This document shows positions 30,707 to 34,749 of a stretch of 34,749 nucleotides of DNA, piece by piece. The notes beneath the pieces are model-generated. The model saw only the letters and a program-made list of their open reading frames with translations, searched no databases and was not told the DNA's origin. The stretch covers positions 1 through 34,749 of the forward strand of contig DKXL01000024.1 in NCBI GenBank assembly GCA_002493005.1, written 5' to 3'. A program made the position numbers and the translations under genes. Every line of letters starts with the position of its first letter. Position 1 is the stretch's first letter. Origin of the DNA: Ruminococcaceae bacterium UBA7127. GTDB lineage: Bacteria > Bacillota > Clostridia > Oscillospirales > Acutalibacteraceae.

Positions 30707-32101
30707 TTGGTATTTTCAAGTCTTGTATTTTTGTTTGCCTACCTGCCGATAACACTGCTGGGCTACTATCTTGTGCCGAGGCAGGGGCGCAACATATTTT
30801 TGTTTATAATAAATCTGATTTTCTACGGCTGGGGCGAGCCGATGCTCGTGTTTTTGATGGTGTTCAACATCTTCTTTAACTACTTGGGCGGATGGCTCGT
30901 TGACAAATATCGAAGTGATGCCAAAAAGAAAAAGCTGTTTTTGATACTTACCTGTGTGCTGGATATCGGTATTCTTGCGGTGTTCAAGTACACCGGAATG
31001 ATAACAGGCACGCTTAATATGCTGCCGTTTCTCAATATTCCTCAGCTTACCATAAGTCTGCCTATCGGAATCAGCTTTTATACGTTTCAGACGATGAGCT
31101 ATGTTATCGATGTGTATCGCGATGACGCTCCTGTGTCGAAGAATTTTATTGATTTCGGCACGTATGTTGCTCTTTTTCCTCAGCTGATTGCAGGCCCTAT
31201 TGTTCGCTATCGTGATGTTGCATATCAGCTAAAGCACCGCAGAGAAACTTTTGAGCAGTTCACCAAGGGCGTCAAGCTGTTTATGGTGGGACTCGGCAAA
31301 AAGGTATTGATTGCCAACCAGATGGGCACGCTGACGACTGCCATGTTCTCAACAACCGAAGAAAACGGCGTGATTGGCAGTTGGGTCGGAATCATAGCCT
31401 ATACGTTTCAGATTTATTTTGATTTTTCGGGTTATTCAGATATGGCTTGCGGATTGGGCAATATGTTAGGCTTTGAATTTCTTAAGAACTTTAATTACCC
31501 TTACATTGCAAAATCTATCACTGATTTTTGGCGCAGATGGCATATTTCGCTTTCTACGTGGTTCAAGGAGTATGTTTACATTCCGCTTGGAGGCAACCGC
31601 AAGGGCGTAAAGCGCCAGATTTTTAATTTGCTTGTTGTGTGGGGACTCACAGGGCTGTGGCACGGCGCTGCATATAACTTTTTGCTGTGGGGCTTATATT
31701 ACGGAATTTTGCTCATACTCGAAAAATTTGTACTCAAAAGATTTTTGGATAAACTGCCGTCAGCGTTGCAGCACATCTATACGCTGTTTGTTGTATGCAT
31801 AGGATGGGCACTTTTCTACTTTACCGATATGACACAGCTGGGTTCATTCTTGGCGGATTTATTCAACTTTGCAAACGGTTTGTGCGGTGCTCAGGCATTT
31901 AACCTTATTATGAGTTATCTGCCGATTCTTATTGTTGCGGCTGTAGCTTCAACTCCGCTTGCAGCAAAGGTTTATGACCGCTTTAGTATGTCAAGTCATA
32001 TTTGGATTTTTGAAACAGCTTTTTGCGCAGTTGTGTTGTTGATAAGCACGGCAAGCCTTGTTAATCAAAGTTATAATCCATTTTTATACTTTAGATTTTA
32101 A
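30707..32101 (+). CDS. MBOAT-family membrane O-acyltransferase (AlgI/PatA/DltB-like)
   Basis: This 464-residue multi-pass membrane protein belongs to the MBOAT family, which moves acyl groups, often acetyl, across the membrane to extracellular polysaccharides. The conserved catalytic His is H319 in LTGLWHGAAYNFLLWGLYYG. The family segment ITDFWRRWHISLSTWFKEYVYIPLGG precedes it (H279). About ten hydrophobic stretches are visible. The start is TTG at 30707, with GGGAGG 8 bp before it, and it is the first codon that gives the typical FSSLVFLFAYLP start. The next gene encodes the DHHW protein that usually pairs with it, so the two act together. The polysaccharide acceptor is unknown. Confidence 0.92.
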   Translation: MVFSSLVFLFAYLPITLLGYYLVPRQGRNIFLFIINLIFYGWGEPMLVFLMVFNIFFNYLGGWLVDKYRSDAKKKKLFLILTCVLDIGILAVFKYTGMITGTLNMLPFLNIPQLTISLPIGISFYTFQTMSYVIDVYRDDAPVSKNFIDFGTYVALFPQLIAGPIVRYRDVAYQLKHRRETFEQFTKGVKLFMVGLGKKVLIANQMGTLTTAMFSTTEENGVIGSWVGIIAYTFQIYFDFSGYSDMACGLGNMLGFEFLKNFNYPYIAKSITDFWRRWHISLSTWFKEYVYIPLGGNRKGVKRQIFNLLVVWGLTGLWHGAAYNFLLWGLYYGILLILEKFVLKRFLDKLPSALQHIYTLFVVCIGWALFYFTDMTQLGSFLADLFNFANGLCGAQAFNLIMSYLPILIVAAVASTPLAAKVYDRFSMSSHIWIFETAFCAVVLLISTASLVNQSYNPFLYFRF

Positions 32102-32197
32102 AATTAAGTTTGGCAAAACAGTGCCTTAAAGGCAATAATTACTTTGTACTGCCAAATATTGATAAGTATGTAATACCGAATCAGAGGTGTTTATTTT

Positions 32198-33355
32198 ATG
32201 CGTTTTACCGATGAACGAAGTAAATTCGGCAGATATGTGCCTGCAATATTTTTTCTTGTGTTTATCTACGGTCTTGGCGCGTGGTTTTTGTTTGCTCCAA
32301 AGCTTGAGTACAGCTCACAGGAGAAGCGTTATCTTGAGCAGTTTCCTACTGTGTCTGTTGATACGGTTGCAAGCGGCGAGTTTGGCGAAGACTTTGAAAA
32401 GTTTTTTGCCGACCAGTTCCCTGCAAGAAATTTTTGGGTGGGAACAAATGCCTACTATGCGCTTGATACAGGCAACAACGGTGCAAACGGCGTGTATAAA
32501 TGCGGCAATGATTATCTAATTAACAAACCGGTTACAACAGATAACAATCTGCAAAAAAATGTTACCGCAATCACAAACTTTGCTAAGGCAACCGATGTTC
32601 CCGTTACGGCTGTGTTTGCTCCGTCAACAGGTTATGTTACGGATGACGTTTTGCCGACTTTTCATGATAAATACAACGACGATATGTATTTTGATGATGC
32701 AAAAAAATCATTTGAAAGTGCAGGTGTCGAATTTGTTGACCTGCGCAGTCGATTTAAGAGCGAATACAAAAACGGTACACAGCTTTATTATAAAACCGAC
32801 CATCACTGGACAACGTCGGGCGCATATACCGCCTACACCGAGCTTTGTGCGGCTCTTGGTGCAAAACCAACGGAAAAGAGCGGCTTTGATGTTAAGTCAT
32901 ATCCCGATTTTTACGGCACAACCTACTCAACAAGCGGATTTTGGTTTAATTCGTCAGACAATATTGAGGTGTGGAGCAATCCTAAAAACGCCAAGCAAAA
33001 CATTAGGGTTAAGATTACCGAGGGAACAAACACCACCGAGTATGACTCAATGTATTTTTACAATCACATCAAAGAGGACGACAAGTATCCTGTATTTCTT
33101 GACGGAAATCACGCCTTGACCGAGATTACCAATTCAAAGGCAAAGGGCGGCACGATTTTGCTGATTAAAGACAGCTTTTCACACAGTCTTGCGCCGTTTC
33201 TTGCCGATAATTACAGCAAGGTTATTCTTGTGGATATGCGATACTACAAGCTCAGCGTGTCTGAACTTGTAAAAAAAGAAAAACCCGAGCAAATCATAGT
33301 GTTGTATGGTATTGATAACATTGCAACAGATACCGATATTGTGTGGCTGAGTTAA
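32198..33355 (+). CDS. DHHW-family protein (AlgJ/AlgX-like O-acetylation partner)
   Basis: This 385-residue protein has one N-terminal membrane segment (residues 13-33) and an extracellular SGNH-like domain. The name-giving motif DHHW is at 201-204 (YYKTDHHWTTSGAY) and the candidate nucleophile serine is in LIKDSFSHS (about residues 322-330). Proteins of this type accept acyl groups from an MBOAT partner and transfer them to a polysaccharide outside the cell. The gene follows the MBOAT gene by 96 bp. GAGGTG precedes the ATG by 9 bp. The intergenic gap has nested inverted repeats (TTTGGCA...TGCCAAA and TGCCTTAAAGGCA). Confidence 0.88.
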   Translation: MRFTDERSKFGRYVPAIFFLVFIYGLGAWFLFAPKLEYSSQEKRYLEQFPTVSVDTVASGEFGEDFEKFFADQFPARNFWVGTNAYYALDTGNNGANGVYKCGNDYLINKPVTTDNNLQKNVTAITNFAKATDVPVTAVFAPSTGYVTDDVLPTFHDKYNDDMYFDDAKKSFESAGVEFVDLRSRFKSEYKNGTQLYYKTDHHWTTSGAYTAYTELCAALGAKPTEKSGFDVKSYPDFYGTTYSTSGFWFNSSDNIEVWSNPKNAKQNIRVKITEGTNTTEYDSMYFYNHIKEDDKYPVFLDGNHALTEITNSKAKGGTILLIKDSFSHSLAPFLADNYSKVILVDMRYYKLSVSELVKKEKPEQIIVLYGIDNIATDTDIVWLS

Positions 33356-33478
33356 TCTTTTTGTATCTGTCATTTTGAAACACTGCACCGACTGATAAAA
33401 TAAAGCTAAAATAATAAAGTAACTGCGGTAAATACTAAATAATATGTGTTTTATCTAAAAACAACGGAGGCTGTAACT

Positions 33479-34749
33479 ATGAGAAAAACTAAAATTGTAT
33501 GTACTATCGGGCCTGCCTGCAACAACAGAGAAACCCTGCTCCAAATGATTGACGCAGGAATGAATGTGGCGCGAATCAATATGTCGCACGGTAATTATGC
33601 CGACCTTGAAAAGGTGTTTGCAACGCTCAAGTCCGCAATCAAGGAGAGCGGCAAAAACGTTGCAATTCTTCTTGATACAAAGGGTCCGGAGGTGCGTGTG
33701 GGAACCTTTAAGGACGGTTGCGCAACCTTGGTTGAGGGCAAAACATTTGCTCTTCTTAAGGATAAAGACGCAGAGGGAAACGACGAGAGCGTTGGGCTGT
33801 CATTTCCAAAGCTTGTTGATTTGTTTTTTAAGGAGGGCAACCTTGCAGTCGGCAGAGAGCTTCTGCTTGACGACGGTATAATTTCACTTGTTGTCAAGGA
33901 GGTTTGCGAGGACAAAATCATTTGCACCGTCAACAAGGGCGGCGTGCTCAAAAACCGCAAGAGCATCAATATTCCCGGTTACCACATCAATATGCCGTAT
34001 GTCAGTGCTCAGGACCGCAGTGACATTGAGTTTGGTCTTAATCACGGTGCAAATTTTGTTGCCGCATCATTTGTGCGCAATCACGAGGATGTAAGAACTC
34101 TGCGTGATTTTATTGACAGCCTTGGGTATGAATATGTTGAAATAATTGCAAAGATAGAGAATCAAAGCGGTGTTGACGATATGGACAGCATAATGGATTA
34201 TGCCGACGGAATAATGGTTGCACGCGGCGATATGGGTGTTGAAATTCCGTTTATTAAGCTGCCTGAAATACAAAAAACCTTAATCAGGAAGTGCGTTGCA
34301 AGGGGTAAATATGTAATTACGGCTACCCAAATGCTTGAGAGTATGACAACCTCACCTCGCCCGACAAGAGCAGAGATCAGCGACGTTGCCAACGCTGTTT
34401 ATGACGGCACAAGTGCCGTTATGCTGTCGGCTGAATCGGCGGCAGGAAAATATCCTGTTGAAAGCGTAAAGGCGCTTGCCGCAATTTGCTCTGAGGCAGA
34501 AAACAACGGCGAGTTTGTTGCTCTTCACGAGTATGTTGAAAATCACGGAATGAGCGACAGCAACAAAATCAGAGGCAGTATTTGCAAAGCCGCAAAGGAT
34601 ATTGCTGACCGTGTGGGCGCAAAGGCGATTATTGTCGAAAGCGCCACAGGTAAGGTGGCAAGGGCTATGGTGCACTTCAGACCCGAGGTGCCTGTTATCG
34701 CAGTTGTAACCTCACAGCTTGTTTGCAGAAAGCTCTGTCTTAACTGGGG
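33479..34749 (+). CDS. pyk: Pyruvate kinase Pyk, 3' end cut off by the window
   Basis: This frame is open from the ATG at 33479 to the window end, giving 423 residues of a pyruvate kinase, which converts phosphoenolpyruvate and ADP to pyruvate and ATP. Motifs: KIVCTIGPA at the start, ARINMSHG, DTKGPEVRVG, the active-site IIAKIENQSGV and MVARGDMGVEIP, then TATQMLESM and SAESAAGKYPVE. The end reads FRPEVPVIAVVTSQLVCRKL, so about 50 or more C-terminal residues are missing. CGGAGG precedes the ATG with good spacing. It is probably transcribed alone; TTGAAA at 33375 and an extended -10 TGATAAAAT at 33393-33401 may be its promoter. Confidence 0.95.
   Translation, partial: MRKTKIVCTIGPACNNRETLLQMIDAGMNVARINMSHGNYADLEKVFATLKSAIKESGKNVAILLDTKGPEVRVGTFKDGCATLVEGKTFALLKDKDAEGNDESVGLSFPKLVDLFFKEGNLAVGRELLLDDGIISLVVKEVCEDKIICTVNKGGVLKNRKSINIPGYHINMPYVSAQDRSDIEFGLNHGANFVAASFVRNHEDVRTLRDFIDSLGYEYVEIIAKIENQSGVDDMDSIMDYADGIMVARGDMGVEIPFIKLPEIQKTLIRKCVARGKYVITATQMLESMTTSPRPTRAEISDVANAVYDGTSAVMLSAESAAGKYPVESVKALAAICSEAENNGEFVALHEYVENHGMSDSNKIRGSICKAAKDIADRVGAKAIIVESATGKVARAMVHFRPEVPVIAVVTSQLVCRKLCLNW

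Noticed and set aside
32559..33119. A 186-codon open frame inside the DHHW gene on the same strand
   Set aside because: It is an out-of-frame shadow of a gene with a clear family match, with no start signal.

Overview
The window looks like chromosomal DNA of an anaerobic, spore-forming, low-to-mid GC Firmicute, most likely a gut member of the Clostridia near the Ruminococcaceae/Oscillospiraceae. Support: a complete spoIIAA-spoIIAB-sigF operon (sporulation), NfnAB electron-bifurcating transhydrogenase plus a 2[4Fe-4S] ferredoxin (anaerobic redox metabolism), L-lactate dehydrogenase and pyruvate kinase (fermentation), AGGAGG-type ribosome binding sites, and several TTG/GTG starts. No phage, integrase, transposase, rRNA, tRNA or CRISPR array was seen.

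Layout. 1-2.8 kb: a glycolipid glycosyltransferase and a serpin lipoprotein. 3.1-5.2 kb: proB-proA (proline synthesis). 5.2-6.1 kb, minus strand: three small uncharacterised proteins. 6.2-8.5 kb: a YfcE-like phosphodiesterase, the DNA polymerase III delta' subunit and RicT. 8.6-8.8 kb: ferredoxin. 8.9-11.7 kb: a tightly overlapping trio of tRNA N6-adenine methyltransferase, rsmI and folC. 12.2-13.6 kb: the spoIIA operon. 14.2-19.4 kb, minus strand: nfnB, nfnA, valS. 19.5-22.5 kb: a small lipoprotein, a MecA-like adaptor (minus) and a GH13 glycosidase. 22.9-27.9 kb: a membrane protein (DUF6512-like), rlmB, a large P-type-ATPase-like protein lacking its catalytic motifs, and rpe. 28.2-30.5 kb, minus strand: ldh and an M23 peptidase. 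30.7-34.7 kb: an MBOAT acyltransferase with its DHHW partner (polysaccharide O-acylation), then pyruvate kinase running off the end.

The genes are mostly housekeeping. The most unusual material is between them and in one gene. (1) A family of mosaic intergenic repeats occurs at least eight times. Its core is a 42-45 bp unit with inverted TCGGG/CCCGA-type ends, often followed 6-7 bp later by a 15-bp GC-rich hairpin whose arms covary between copies. Some copies extend to a roughly 140-bp MITE-like element, and one of these ends 17 bp before spoIIAA. (2) A 107-bp array of five dyads spaced exactly 22 bp apart follows ldh. It folds on the plus strand into a long hairpin in which every deviation in the 17-bp central stem is a G-U pair. 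(3) The protein at 24531-27182 has the heavy-metal P-type ATPase outline but has lost the DKTGT, CPC, HP and GDG motifs, and it carries a 330-residue acidic N-terminal extension. The serpin has a non-consensus hinge.
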